56,642 nucleotides of DNA from Noviherbaspirillum aridicola. GTDB lineage: Bacteria; Pseudomonadota; Gammaproteobacteria; Burkholderiales; Burkholderiaceae_D. The notes below the pieces were generated by a model that saw only the letters and a list, made by a program, of their open reading frames with translations, had not been told where the DNA came from and searched no databases. This document shows positions 17,826-26,949 of this stretch, piece after piece; the stretch's first letter is position 1, and every line of letters begins with the position of its first letter. Position numbers and translations under genes: made by a program. The stretch covers positions 1 through 56,642 of the forward strand of contig NZ_BPMK01000023.1 in the NCBI RefSeq assembly GCF_019656455.1, in the 5' to 3' direction.

Positions 17826-18740
17826 TTGACCATCAGCAGCATGACCGGCTACGCGGTCGTCACCCGCGAGACCGGCGCCGGCACCCTGACTGTCGAACTC
17901 AAAAGCGTCAACTCCCGTTTTCTCGACCTGCAGTTCCGCATCAACGACGAACTGCGCTCCGTCGAGCCCGCCATTCGCGAAGCCATCATGGCACGCATCA
18001 CGCGCGGGAAGGTGGAGTGCCGGCTGAGTTTCGGCCGCAAGTCGGCCGCGGTCGCGAATCCCCAGCTGAACCTCGCAGTGATCGAAGCATTGTCCGAAAT
18101 GCAACGGAAAGTCAAGCAGACGCTGCCCGACGCGGCGGCGCTGAGCGTGAACGAAATCCTGCGCTGGCCGGGCGTCATCGAAGACAGCGATCTTGCACAG
18201 GAAGCGCTGTCCGGCGAAGTGCAGGCGGCGGTCGCCGACGCGCTCGACGCCTTCATCGCCACCCGCGAACGCGAGGGAGCCGCCCTGCAAGCCATGCTGC
18301 TGGCCCGGGTCGAGGAAATGGAAGGCATCGTCCATCGCATCACGCCTCTCGTGCCGCAGGCGATCTCCCAGTTCCAGCAAAAGGCCACCGAACGCATGAA
18401 GGAAGCGCTCGGACTCGCCCTCCAGAGCGCCAACGGCAACGCGCCGACCACTTCCCGCGACGAGGCGCTCGAGCGCATCCGCCAGGAAGTCACGCTGTAC
18501 GGGATCCGCATCGACGTCGCGGAAGAACTCTCGCGCCTGTCAGCCCACCTCGCCGAGACCCGCCACATCCTGAAGAAGGGCGGACAGGTCGGCAAGCGCC
18601 TGGACTTCATGATGCAGGAACTGAACCGCGAGGCCAATACCGTCGGGTCCAAGGCCGCGCTGAAGGAATTGTCCGACGCCTCGATGGCGATGAAGCTGCT
18701 GATCGAACAGATGCGCGAACAGGTGCAGAACCTGGAATAA
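17826..18740 (+). CDS. yicC: YicC-family endoribonuclease
   Basis: 304 aa with the family start SSMTGYA, the block TVELKSVNSRFLDLQFR, and a C-terminal DUF1732 region containing EEGRxGQAxGKRLDF-like LKKGGQVGKRLDFMMQELNRE. YicC proteins are RNases that cleave certain small and stress RNAs. The best start is TTG at 17826, which gives MTISSMTGYA as in family members, with AAGGGA about 9 bases upstream; the first ATG (17841) would remove the residues before MTGYA. yicC next to gmk is a common arrangement; gmk begins 57 bp downstream. It is divergent from the Ser/Thr kinase gene. Confidence 0.9.
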   Translation: MTISSMTGYAVVTRETGAGTLTVELKSVNSRFLDLQFRINDELRSVEPAIREAIMARITRGKVECRLSFGRKSAAVANPQLNLAVIEALSEMQRKVKQTLPDAAALSVNEILRWPGVIEDSDLAQEALSGEVQAAVADALDAFIATREREGAALQAMLLARVEEMEGIVHRITPLVPQAISQFQQKATERMKEALGLALQSANGNAPTTSRDEALERIRQEVTLYGIRIDVAEELSRLSAHLAETRHILKKGGQVGKRLDFMMQELNREANTVGSKAALKELSDASMAMKLLIEQMREQVQNLE

Positions 18741-18797
18741 GCAACGCCCGCAGCCTGCGCGGGCAGTGCGTCCGTCCCTCGTAACACACGCCTTTTT

Positions 18798-19442
18798 ATG
18801 ATCGATACCAAACCTCACTCGGGCAGCCTCTTCATGGTGGTTGCCCCCTCCGGCGCGGGGAAGTCCACCCTGGTCAACGCACTGCTGGCGCAGGAACCGG
18901 AGATCAAGCTGTCCATCTCCTTCACCACCCGCCCTCCCCGTCCCGGCGAGCAGCACGGCCGCGAGTATTACTTCACCACGGTCGAGGATTTCCTGCAGCG
19001 GCGTGAAAGCGGGGAATTCCTGGAGTCGGCGGAAGTCCATGGCAATTACTACGGCACGTCGCGACTGCTGATCGAGCAGGCGATGGCGATCGGCACCGAC
19101 GTGCTGCTAGAGATCGACTGGCAGGGTGCGCAGCAGGTCAGGAAGCAGTTCCCGCACGCGGTCGGCGTATTCATCCTGCCGCCGTCGATTGCAGCCCTGG
19201 AGGAACGGCTGAAGAAGCGCGGACAGGATGATCATCTCGTCATCACGCGCCGTATCCTGGCCGCCGGCGGCGAGATCGCGCACGCCCCCGAGTTCGAATA
19301 TGTTATTATTAATCAAGAGTTTGCGACTGCCTTGTCCGAACTGACCGCGATCGTCAAGGCAACCCGCTGCCGCTTCGCGCAGCAGGCCGCCCGCAACACC
19401 TATCTCTTTGCCCAGCTCGGCATCCACGCCAACGCGAGCTGA
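18798..19442 (+). CDS. gmk: Guanylate kinase
   Basis: 214 aa. The P-loop APSGAGKST (16-24) and the GMP-binding region [21 protein letters not shown] are intact, followed by the lid and the arginine-rich C-terminal part. It phosphorylates GMP to GDP with ATP, feeding GTP and ppGpp pools. It is first in the conserved gmk-rpoZ-spoT set, with 17 bp to rpoZ. Length is normal (about 205-215). Confidence 0.97.
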   Translation: MIDTKPHSGSLFMVVAPSGAGKSTLVNALLAQEPEIKLSISFTTRPPRPGEQHGREYYFTTVEDFLQRRESGEFLESAEVHGNYYGTSRLLIEQAMAIGTDVLLEIDWQGAQQVRKQFPHAVGVFILPPSIAALEERLKKRGQDDHLVITRRILAAGGEIAHAPEFEYVIINQEFATALSELTAIVKATRCRFAQQAARNTYLFAQLGIHANAS

Positions 19443-19459
19443 CATTTTTAGGAGCAACC

Positions 19460-19663
19460 ATGGCCCGTATCACGATTGAAGATTGCCTGAAACAAGTCCC
19501 GAACCGCTTCCAGCTGACGCTGGCCGCGACCTACCGTGCCCGCCAGCTGCTGCAGGGTCACACACCGAAGGTCGACGCCAAGGACAAACCGACCGTCGTC
19601 GCGCTGCGTGAAATCGCGGCCGGCAAGGTCGGGATTGAAATGCTGAAAAAAGTCCCGAGCTGA
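19460..19663 (+). CDS. rpoZ: RNA polymerase omega subunit
   Basis: 67 aa. It starts [30 protein letters not shown], the standard omega N-terminus with the NRF motif, and ends after the conserved [11 protein letters not shown] helix. Omega stabilises the beta-prime subunit and forms part of a ppGpp site. GGAGCAACC lies just before the ATG. It sits between gmk and spoT as in most beta- and gammaproteobacteria. Confidence 0.97.
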   Translation: MARITIEDCLKQVPNRFQLTLAATYRARQLLQGHTPKVDAKDKPTVVALREIAAGKVGIEMLKKVPS

Positions 19664-19700
19664 GTAGCATCAAACGCCATGCGACTGATATGCTTTGACC

Positions 19701-21974
19701 ATGAACGTGACTCCAGCAGACTCAGCATTGTCAGTCGCTCCAGACAGCCGGGCGAATAACGGTCGCCCGGCCTCCAAGAACACCGATTCCCCTTCCCGCC
19801 CGTCCGACAACAGCGCCGCGCACAATGCCTGCGTCGCCTCGGTCACCCTGCTCAACGAAAAGCTTGCCGCATACCTGACGCCTTCCGAAATGAAGAAGGT
19901 CAAGGAGGCATATCGCTTTTCCGACGAGATGCACCTTGGTCAGATCCGCAAGTCGGGCGAGCCCTATATCTCGCACCCGATCGCGGTGGCCGAGATCTGC
20001 GCGGACTGGAAACTGGATGCGCAGGCCATCATGGCGGCCCTGCTGCACGACGTGATGGAAGACCAGGACGTCAAGAAGGAAGAGCTGATCGAACGCTTCG
20101 GCGCGCCGGTGGCCACCCTGGTGGACGGCCTGTCGAAACTGGACAAGATCGAATTCCAGAGCCAGATCGAGGCGCAGGCCGAGAACTTCCGCAAGATGCT
20201 GCTGGCGATGGCACGCGATGTGCGCGTCATCCTGGTCAAACTGGCGGACCGGCTGCACAACATGCGCACGCTCGGCTACATGTCGCCGGAGAAGAAGCGG
20301 CGCATCGCGCGCGAGACGATGGAAGTCTACGTCCCGATCGCGCACCGCCTCGGGCTCAACAACATCTATCGGGAACTGCAGGATCTCGCTTTCTCGCACT
20401 TGTACCCGTTGCGTTACCGGACCCTGGCCAAGGCGGTCAAGGCGGCGCGCGGCAACCGGCGCGAAGTGGTGAGCAAGATTCTCGAGGCCGTCAACGGCAC
20501 GCTCGCCGGAAGCGGCATCAGGGCAGAGGTGTACGGCCGCGAGAAGACGCTGTTCGGCATCTATCGCAAGATGCGCAACAAGCATCTCTCCTTCTCCCAG
20601 GTACTCGACGTCTACGGCTTCCGCATCGTGGTCGACAGCTTCGCCAACTGCTATGTCGCCCTCGGCACGCTGCATGCGCTGTACAAGCCCATGCCCGGCA
20701 AGTTCAAGGATTACATCGCCATCCCCAAGCTCAACGGCTACCAGTCGCTGCATACCACGCTGATCGGCCCCTACGGCACGCCGGTGGAGTTCCAGATCCG
20801 CACCCAGGAGATGCACCGGGTGGCGGAAGCGGGCGTGGCGGCGCACTGGCTGTACAAGAACGACGACGCCAACCTGACCGACCTGCAGCAGCGCACGCAC
20901 GCCTGGCTGCAGTCGCTGCTCGACATCCAGCAGCAGACCGGCGATTCGGCGGAGTTCCTCGAACATGTGAAGGTCGACCTGTTCCCGGACTCGGTCTACG
21001 TGTTCACGCCGAAGTCGAAGATCATCGCGCTGCCGCGCGGCGCGACGGTGCTCGATTTCGCCTACACCATCCATACCGACATCGGCGACCAGGCGATCGC
21101 GGCGCGGGTGAACCACGAGCACGCGGCGCTGCGCACCGAACTGCGCAACGGCGACATCGTTGAAATCGTCACCGCGCCCTCTTCCCGCCCCAGCCCGAAC
21201 TGGCTGACCTTCGTGCGAACCGGCAAGGCGCGTTCGGCGATCCGTCATCATCTGCGCACCATCAACCTCGCCGAGTCGACCGAACTCGGCAAGCGCCTGC
21301 TGACGCAGGCGCTCGGCGCGGTGGATGTCGTGCCGCCGCTGGCCGAGGCGCTCGCCGAGCGGCTGCTGAAGGAATCGAGCGCGCGTTCGATGGATGAGCT
21401 GTATGCCGACATCGGCGTCGGCAAGCGCATGGCGACGCTGGTGGCGCGGCATATCCGCACCCTGATGGAGAACGACCCGGCCTGCGAACTACCGCCCTTG
21501 AAGGCCGAGACTCAGGGCAAGCTGGACCCGGTGCTCATTTACGGCAACGAGGGCACGGCGGTGCACCTGGCGCCGTGCTGCCTGCCCATCCCCGGCGACG
21601 GCATCATCGGCCAGCTCAAGCGCGACCAGGGCATCACGGTGCATGGCACCGATTGCGATCTCGCCAAGCGACAGCATGCGAAAGAACCGGAACGCTGGAT
21701 CGAGCTGGCCTGGGGCAGCGGCCTGAGCCGCCGCTTCGACTGCCGCATCAAGGTCCTGGTCAACAATGAAAAAGGCGTGCTCGCCCGGGTGGCCGCCGAA
21801 ATCGGCGAGTCCGACGCCAACATCACCCACGTCGGCATGGACGACGACCGCGATCAGCAGATGAAACAGCTGCGCTTCACGATACAGGTGGAAGACCGGG
21901 TACACCTGGCACGCCTGATGCGCAACGTCCGCCGCATCCCGGGCGTCGCCCGCATCCTGCGCGAACGCGCCTGA
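19701..21974 (+). CDS. spoT: Bifunctional (p)ppGpp synthetase/hydrolase SpoT
   Basis: 757 aa from the ATG at 19701 (a TTG two codons earlier is also in frame). Domains in order: HD hydrolase (about 60-210) with intact metal ligands (ISHPIAVAEI, H116-D117 in LLHDVMED, LADRLHNMRTL); RelA synthetase (about 275-390) with YGREKTLFGIYRKM and YGFRIVV; TGS (about 426-490, DLFPDSVYVFTPKSKIIALP); a helical region; and a C-terminal ACT domain (about 680-757). The intact HD residues argue for real hydrolase activity, hence SpoT and not RelA. The N-terminal 50 residues are a polar extension. It follows rpoZ by 37 bp; stringent-response and DksA-like genes occur in the same window. Confidence 0.96.
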   Translation: MNVTPADSALSVAPDSRANNGRPASKNTDSPSRPSDNSAAHNACVASVTLLNEKLAAYLTPSEMKKVKEAYRFSDEMHLGQIRKSGEPYISHPIAVAEICADWKLDAQAIMAALLHDVMEDQDVKKEELIERFGAPVATLVDGLSKLDKIEFQSQIEAQAENFRKMLLAMARDVRVILVKLADRLHNMRTLGYMSPEKKRRIARETMEVYVPIAHRLGLNNIYRELQDLAFSHLYPLRYRTLAKAVKAARGNRREVVSKILEAVNGTLAGSGIRAEVYGREKTLFGIYRKMRNKHLSFSQVLDVYGFRIVVDSFANCYVALGTLHALYKPMPGKFKDYIAIPKLNGYQSLHTTLIGPYGTPVEFQIRTQEMHRVAEAGVAAHWLYKNDDANLTDLQQRTHAWLQSLLDIQQQTGDSAEFLEHVKVDLFPDSVYVFTPKSKIIALPRGATVLDFAYTIHTDIGDQAIAARVNHEHAALRTELRNGDIVEIVTAPSSRPSPNWLTFVRTGKARSAIRHHLRTINLAESTELGKRLLTQALGAVDVVPPLAEALAERLLKESSARSMDELYADIGVGKRMATLVARHIRTLMENDPACELPPLKAETQGKLDPVLIYGNEGTAVHLAPCCLPIPGDGIIGQLKRDQGITVHGTDCDLAKRQHAKEPERWIELAWGSGLSRRFDCRIKVLVNNEKGVLARVAAEIGESDANITHVGMDDDRDQQMKQLRFTIQVEDRVHLARLMRNVRRIPGVARILRERA

Positions 21975-21990
21975 GCGCCCGGCCCCGGCG

Positions 21991-23340
21991 TCAGCCGTGG
22001 CCCGCGTGCAGCCTGCCGCGCATCCGCCGCAATCCCAGCCACACGCCTGCCGCGACGAAGGGCAATACCAGGCCGGTTGCGAGTTCGGGATTGAGCGGCA
22101 GGCCCGCGACCTTCGCGGCCTTGATGGCATAGCCGAGCAATCCCGTCAGGTAGTAGGAAATCGCCACCACCGACAGCCCCTCCACCGCCTGCTGCAGGCG
22201 CAGCTGCTGTGCCGCCCGCGCATTGAGCGATTCGAGGATGCGGCGGTTCTGCCTTTCCTGCGTGATGCCGACGCGCGTGCGCAACAGGTCGTTGGTGCGG
22301 GCGATGCGCTCGGCCAGGATCTCCTGCCGCCTCGATACCGCCTGGCAGGTGTGCATCGCCGGCGCCAGGCGCCGCTCCATGAATTCCTCGACCGTCGGGA
22401 AGCCTTCTATGCGGGTCTCGCGCAGCTCCTCGATTCGCGCCTGTACCAGCTTGAAGTAGGCCTGGGAGGCGGAGAAACGGTAGCTGTTTTCCAGCGCCAG
22501 CTTTTCGGTCCGCGCCGCGAGCCTGGTGATCATGTTGAGCAGGGCCTGCTCGGCGTCGGCCTGGTCGTCGCCGAGCTGCGGCTTGCCGTCGGTGTCGACC
22601 ATGGCCGAGGTCAGCGTCTCCAGCTCGTCCTCGATCCCGTTGAGCTGAGGGATCGCCCGCTGCGCGCGCGGGAAGCCGAGCAAGGCCATCATCCGGTAGG
22701 TCTCGATCTCGAGCACACGCTGGACGAGACGGCCGGCCTGCTGCTCCTGCAGTCCGGTGTCGCGCACCAGGAAACGGCTGAAACCGTCCGACTGCACCAG
22801 GAAGTCCGTCCATATCTCGCCGCCGTTGAGCACCCGGCTGCCCGCCAGCAGCCGCCCCTCGAATACGCTGCGCGCCTGCGCCGCGTAGTCGGGGCTCGGC
22901 AGACCGGAGGTGTCGAGATACAGGTGGGCGCCGACCATCAGCTTGCCCTGCAGGCTGAGCAGCCAGTCCTGGGGAATGAGCTGCAGCGGTACGCCCGCGA
23001 ATGCGTCACCGACGGCGGTGCCTCGCTCCTGGCGGGCCGCGAAGGTATACGTCGCGAATTCGGTATGGCACTCCCACTTCAGGCGGAAGCGGCCGAACTC
23101 ATGGAAGAAGTACCTGGCTTCGGCGGACGGCGGCGCCACACCGAAATGCGCGCACAGGCCGGCAAGCAGCGCATGCTGGTCGTTGGCACCGCCGGGCGAC
23201 GGCTCGCCGCCCTCGCCCATGTAGACCGCGAGATGAGTGATGGCCTCGGGCGCGCCAAGGAACATGAAGGGCCGGGAATGCACTTCCGCGGCAAGCGGAA
23301 TGCGCAGGGGATGGTTGAGCCTGCTGGTCGCGATCGTCAT
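21991..23340 (-). CDS. DUF3422 family membrane-associated protein
   Basis: 449 aa from the ATG at 23340; an upstream TTG is less likely. The N-terminal block HPLRIPLAAEVHSRPFMFL and the following RFRLKWECHTEFATYTF are typical of DUF3422. The central part is helical with Arg/Glu-rich coiled-coil character (about 270-390). Two hydrophobic segments near the end, VVAISYYLTGLLGYAIKAAKV and ELATGLVLPFVAAGVWLGL, suggest anchoring in the inner membrane. Function unknown for the family. It is convergent with spoT (16-bp gap) and separates spoT from greB. Confidence 0.85.
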   Translation of the reverse strand: MTIATSRLNHPLRIPLAAEVHSRPFMFLGAPEAITHLAVYMGEGGEPSPGGANDQHALLAGLCAHFGVAPPSAEARYFFHEFGRFRLKWECHTEFATYTFAARQERGTAVGDAFAGVPLQLIPQDWLLSLQGKLMVGAHLYLDTSGLPSPDYAAQARSVFEGRLLAGSRVLNGGEIWTDFLVQSDGFSRFLVRDTGLQEQQAGRLVQRVLEIETYRMMALLGFPRAQRAIPQLNGIEDELETLTSAMVDTDGKPQLGDDQADAEQALLNMITRLAARTEKLALENSYRFSASQAYFKLVQARIEELRETRIEGFPTVEEFMERRLAPAMHTCQAVSRRQEILAERIARTNDLLRTRVGITQERQNRRILESLNARAAQQLRLQQAVEGLSVVAISYYLTGLLGYAIKAAKVAGLPLNPELATGLVLPFVAAGVWLGLRRMRGRLHAGHG

Positions 23341-23406
23341 CGAATCTGCTGCAATTGAAATTCTGCAATGCAGCAATTCTAACCCGGAAAAATCGCGTGT
23401 CCGGCG

Positions 23407-23970
23407 TCAGGCGCGCGGCGCGGGATAGCGCACGTCGAGTATCGTCAGCTCATCCATCCCTGAGGGTGTCTTCAGGCTCACGCTGTCGCCCTCGCGCATC
23501 TTGGTCAGCGCCCGCGCGACCGGGGATATCCAGCTGATCTTGCCGTTGAGGGGGTCGAGTTCATCGATGCCGACGATGGTGACCGTATGCTCTTCCCCGG
23601 CGAGGTTTTCATAGGTGACGGTGGCGCCGAAGAAAATCTGGTCGCTGCCGTGATGCACGCTGGGGTCGACCACCTCCGCCCGATCGAGCCGCTTGGTCAG
23701 GAAGCGTATCCTGCGATCGATTTCCCGCAGCCGCTTCTTGCCGTAGAGGTAGTCGCCATTCTCGGAACGGTCGCCGTTGGAGGCGGCCCACGACACCACC
23801 CTCACCACTTCCGGCCGCTCGACGTCGATCAGGTGCAGCAGCTCTTCCTTCATGCGGCGGTGACCGTCCGGCGTCATGTAGTTCTTCGTGCCGGCGGGGA
23901 TGGCCGGGACTCCGGCCTCGAGGTCGTCGTCCTCGTCCCCTTCGCTTTCCTTGACGAATGCCTTGTTCAT
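23407..23970 (-). CDS. greB: Transcription elongation factor GreB
   Basis: 187 aa from the ATG at 23970. The N-terminal coiled coil has YMTPDGHRRMKEELLHL and the tip ASNGDRSENGDYLYGKKRLREIDRRIRFL, whose acidic residues stimulate RNA cleavage by backtracked polymerase. The C-terminal FKBP-like domain has QIFFGATVTYENLAGEE and ISWISPVARALTKMREGDSV. The ENGDYLYGKKRLREIDRRIRFL block is the GreB form. An acidic extension of about 25 residues (ESEGDEDDDLEAG) precedes the usual start and is somewhat unusual. rlmJ lies 23 bp upstream on the same strand. Confidence 0.94.
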   Translation of the reverse strand: MNKAFVKESEGDEDDDLEAGVPAIPAGTKNYMTPDGHRRMKEELLHLIDVERPEVVRVVSWAASNGDRSENGDYLYGKKRLREIDRRIRFLTKRLDRAEVVDPSVHHGSDQIFFGATVTYENLAGEEHTVTIVGIDELDPLNGKISWISPVARALTKMREGDSVSLKTPSGMDELTILDVRYPAPRA

Positions 23971-23993
23971 GTTGCCTGTCCCGCTTTCCTCGT

Positions 23994-24938
23994 TCAGCCC
24001 GCCCGGCCGCGACGCATGCCGCTCTCGTCGGCCCGCTTCCCCGGGCCGGTGACCGGCAGGCCGGTCTCCAGCGTGAAGCGTGCGCCGTTGTCGCGCGCCA
24101 GCGTCTTGACCAGCCAGGGCATGGTTTCGCGCAGCATGGGTTCGAGCGTGTAGGGCGGATTGATGATGAACATGCCGCTGCTGGTCAGGCCGACGCCATC
24201 CGGCACCGGCGCGCCGACCGACAGCGTGACGTTGAGCCAGCCGCTGCACGGCAGGCGCTTGAGCTTGTCGGGCAGCTGGCGGGACTCCATGCGCTGCAGC
24301 ATCGGATACCAGACCGCGTAGGTGCCGGTGGCGAAACGCACCAGCGCGTCGTCGAGCATCTGCTTGACCTTGCGATAGTCGTCCTTGATTTCGTAGGGCG
24401 GATCGATGAGCACCAGGCCGCGGCGCGACGGCGGCGGCAACAGGCTCCTGATGCCGGTGAAACCGTCCGACTTGTTGATCATTACCCGCTTGCCGCGGGA
24501 AGCCGGGCGCTGCCCCTGCTCGGCCAGGTGCGCCTCGCGCTTCTGGAAATTCTCCTGCAGGATCTTGCTGTCGCTCGGATGCAGTTCAAACAGGCGGATG
24601 CGATCCTGCTCGCGGGCGACACGGTCGGCGCAGTACGGCGAGCCCGGGTAGTAGCGCATCTTGCCGCTCGGGTTCATGTCCCTTACCAGCTGCACGTAGT
24701 CAGCCACCGGGCCGGGCATGTCCTTCTGGTCCCACAGGCGCGCAATGCCGGTCTCGCACTCGGCGCTCTTGGCGGCATAACCGGTATCGAGCGCGTACAC
24801 GCCGGCGCCCGCGTGGGTGTCGATGTACATGTACGGCGTGTCCTTCTGCCCGAGATAACGCAGCAGCTGGATAAGCACGATGTGCTTGAGCACATCGGCA
24901 TGATTGCCGGCGTGGAAGGCATGGCGGTAGCTCAGCAT
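23994..24938 (-). CDS. rlmJ: 23S rRNA (adenine(2030)-N6)-methyltransferase
   Basis: 314 aa. It starts MLSYRHAFHAGNHADVLKHIVL, the characteristic RlmJ N-terminus with a His-rich helix, then DTHAGAGVYAL for SAM binding and the N6-adenine catalytic motif DPPYE (D179-Y182). It methylates A2030 in 23S rRNA. It is longer than the E. coli protein (280 aa) because of a basic Arg/Gly tail (KRADESGMRRGRAG) and small insertions. It lies 23 bp upstream of greB. Confidence 0.94.
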   Translation of the reverse strand: MLSYRHAFHAGNHADVLKHIVLIQLLRYLGQKDTPYMYIDTHAGAGVYALDTGYAAKSAECETGIARLWDQKDMPGPVADYVQLVRDMNPSGKMRYYPGSPYCADRVAREQDRIRLFELHPSDSKILQENFQKREAHLAEQGQRPASRGKRVMINKSDGFTGIRSLLPPPSRRGLVLIDPPYEIKDDYRKVKQMLDDALVRFATGTYAVWYPMLQRMESRQLPDKLKRLPCSGWLNVTLSVGAPVPDGVGLTSSGMFIINPPYTLEPMLRETMPWLVKTLARDNGARFTLETGLPVTGPGKRADESGMRRGRAG

Positions 24939-24980
24939 GGGGACCTTGAATGGGGGGAATGCGAAAGGGACAGCATTGTA

Positions 24981-25430
24981 TCAAGCCTGCCCGCCGGCGC
25001 CCTGCCCTTCGGCATGGCAGGCGCAGTCGCTGCCGCCGGCGGCGCTTTGCAGATTGCGCAGGATGCCGCAGTCGCGTGCGCTCAGATGCGCGTCGCAGGT
25101 GCTGCGCAGCTCCTGCAACTGGCGCTGCAGTTGCTGCAGCGAGGCGATCTGCTCCCGCACCTGCAGCAGCTGGCGGTCGAGCAGCGCATTGACCTCGTCG
25201 CACGCGAGGTCGGGCTGGGACTGGAAGCGCTGCAGCAGGCGCACGTCGTCGAGCGACATGCCGAGCGAGCGGCAATGGCGGATGAAGAGCAGCCGCTCCG
25301 CGTCGCGTTCGCTGTATTGCCGGTAGTTGCCTTCGCTGCGCGCCGGTTGCGGCAGCAGGCCCTCCCGTTCGTAGTAGCGGATGGTCTCGACTTCGCATCC
25401 GCTGCGCCTGGCCAGTTCGCCGATACGCAT
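24981..25430 (-). CDS. MerR-family Cd(II)/Pb(II)-responsive regulator
   Basis: 149 aa. The MerR winged helix is at 1-70 (MRIGELARRSGCEVETIRYYEREGLL), then the dimerisation helix, then the metal loop. Metal-binding cysteines C77 (DLACDEV), C112 and C121 (TCDAHLSARDCGIL) have the spacing of the lead regulator PbrR (C78/C113/C122). Two more cysteines in CAC near the end (136, 138) resemble the extra metal site of CadR. GGAGAAGGCA precedes the ATG at 25430, so that start is preferred over one 15 bases earlier. No cadA or pbrA efflux pump is adjacent; its target is elsewhere or outside the window. The regulator family is secure; metal preference is inferred. Confidence 0.88.
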   Translation of the reverse strand: MRIGELARRSGCEVETIRYYEREGLLPQPARSEGNYRQYSERDAERLLFIRHCRSLGMSLDDVRLLQRFQSQPDLACDEVNALLDRQLLQVREQIASLQQLQRQLQELRSTCDAHLSARDCGILRNLQSAAGGSDCACHAEGQGAGGQA

Positions 25431-25475
25431 TGCCTTCTCCTGCATCAGATCACGCGGTACAGGTTAGCACGGTCG

Positions 25476-25506
25476 AAAAAAAATGGCCGCCCCTGAGGAC
25501 GGCCAT
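25476..25506 (-). terminator. Terminator after aceA
   Basis: The minus strand reads ATGGCCG, a 10-base loop, CGGCCAT and then a run of T (complement of 25476-25483). It lies 43 bp after the aceA stop. Confidence 0.88.
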
Positions 25507-25548
25507 CTGCGATCGTTGCTGCAGCCCGGCTCACGCCGGGCGCGGCGA

Positions 25549-26859
25549 TCAGTGGAACTGTTCTTCTTCGGTCGAGCCGGTCAGCGCCTTGACCGAGGAC
25601 GTGCCGCCCTGGATCACGGTGGTGACTTCGTCGAAGTAGCCGGCGCCGACTTCCTGCTGGTGCGACACGAAGGTGTAGCCCTTTTCGCGAGCGGCGAATT
25701 CCGGCTCCTGCACCATGTTCACATAGTGCTTCATGCCTTCGCCGCGGGCGTAAGCATGGGCGAACTGGAAGGTGTTGAACCAGTTGATGTGGATGCCGGC
25801 CAGCGTGATGAACTGGTACTTGTAGCCCAGCTCGGACAGCTTCTGCTGGAATTCGGCGATGCTCTTGTCGTCGAGGTTCTTCTTCCAGTTGAACGACGGC
25901 GAGCAGTTGTAGGACAGCAGCTTGCCCGGGCACTTCTCATGCACGGCCTGCGCGAATTCGCGGGCGAAGCCGAGGTCCGGGGTGCCGGTTTCGCACCACA
26001 CCAGGTCGGCGTAGGGCGCATAGGCGACGCCGCGGCTGATGGCCTGCTCCAGACCGTTCTTGACGCGGTAGAAGCCTTCGGCGGTGCGCTCGCCGGTCAG
26101 GAAAGGCTTGTCGTTGGCGTCGTGATCGGAGGTGATCAGGTTGGCTGCCTCGGCATCGGTACGGGCCAGCACGATGGTGGGCACGCCCATGACGTCGGCG
26201 GCAAAGCGGGCGGCGATCAGCTTCTCGACCGCTTCCTGGGTCGGCACCAGCACCTTGCCGCCCATGTGGCCGCACTTCTTCACGGCGGCCAACTGGTCTT
26301 CGAAGTGCACGCCGGCGGCGCCCGCTGCGATCATGTTCTTCATCAGCTCGAAGGCGTTGAGCACGCCGCCGAAGCCGGCTTCCGCGTCAGCGACGATCGG
26401 CAGGAAGTAGTCGATGAAGTTTTCATCGCCCGGATTGATGCCGCGCGACCACTGGATCTCGTCGGCGCGCTTGAAGGTGTTGTTGATGCGGCGAACCATG
26501 GTGGGAACCGAGTCGTATGCATACAGCGACTGGTCGGGGTACATGGTTTCGGAAGTGTTGCCGTCGGCGGCGACCTGCCAGCCGGACAGGTACACGGCTT
26601 CCAGGCCGGCCTTGGCCTGCTGCATGGCCTGACCCGCGGTGATGGCGCCGAATGCGTTCACATAGCCCTTCTTGGCACCGCCGTTGACCTTGGCCCACAG
26701 CTTCTCGGCGCCTTCCTTGGCGAGCGTGTACTCGATCTGCTTGGAGCCGCGCAGGCGAACCACGTCTTCCGCGGTATAGCCGCGCTTGACGCCCTTCCAG
26801 CGCGGATTCTCCGCCCAGTCTTTTTCAAGTGCCTTAATTTGCTCTTCCCGAGATGCCAT
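25549..26859 (-). CDS. aceA: Isocitrate lyase
   Basis: 436 aa glyoxylate-cycle enzyme that cleaves isocitrate into glyoxylate and succinate, needed for growth on acetate, fatty acids and similar C2 sources. The catalytic signature KKCGHMGGK is intact with C196, and [22 protein letters not shown] and the C-terminal [10 protein letters not shown] are as in bacterial class 1 ICLs. The ATG at 26859 is preferred because AGGAG sits 7 bases before it; an ATG two codons earlier is too close to that site. No malate synthase gene is adjacent. A promoter and palindrome lie upstream (separate entries) and a terminator downstream, so it is a single-gene transcript. Confidence 0.96.
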   Translation of the reverse strand: MASREEQIKALEKDWAENPRWKGVKRGYTAEDVVRLRGSKQIEYTLAKEGAEKLWAKVNGGAKKGYVNAFGAITAGQAMQQAKAGLEAVYLSGWQVAADGNTSETMYPDQSLYAYDSVPTMVRRINNTFKRADEIQWSRGINPGDENFIDYFLPIVADAEAGFGGVLNAFELMKNMIAAGAAGVHFEDQLAAVKKCGHMGGKVLVPTQEAVEKLIAARFAADVMGVPTIVLARTDAEAANLITSDHDANDKPFLTGERTAEGFYRVKNGLEQAISRGVAYAPYADLVWCETGTPDLGFAREFAQAVHEKCPGKLLSYNCSPSFNWKKNLDDKSIAEFQQKLSELGYKYQFITLAGIHINWFNTFQFAHAYARGEGMKHYVNMVQEPEFAAREKGYTFVSHQQEVGAGYFDEVTTVIQGGTSSVKALTGSTEEEQFH

Positions 26860-26905
26860 GCTCATTCTCCTAAGTGAAGCGATGAAAAGAAAAACAGATG
26901 GGTGA

Positions 26906-26934
26906 ATATTAGGCCTTATTTTGCGGGGCAACAA
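26906..26934 (-). promoter_or_regulatory. Probable sigma-70 promoter of aceA
   Basis: On the minus strand, TTGTTG (complement of 26929-26934) and TAATAT (complement of 26906-26911) are separated by exactly 17 bases. This would give a leader of about 40 bases before the ribosome binding site. The -35 box is only a partial match, which fits a regulated promoter. Confidence 0.6.
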
Positions 26935-26935
26935 G

Positions 26936-26949
26936 GTCTTATATAAGAC
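26936..26949. promoter_or_regulatory. Perfect palindrome GTCTTATATAAGAC directly upstream of the aceA -35 box
   Basis: A 14-base perfect palindrome one base from the proposed -35 hexamer. Its symmetry, AT-rich core and position suggest a dimeric regulator site controlling aceA; GntR-family regulators use operators of similar form, but the identity of the protein is inference. Confidence 0.6.
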
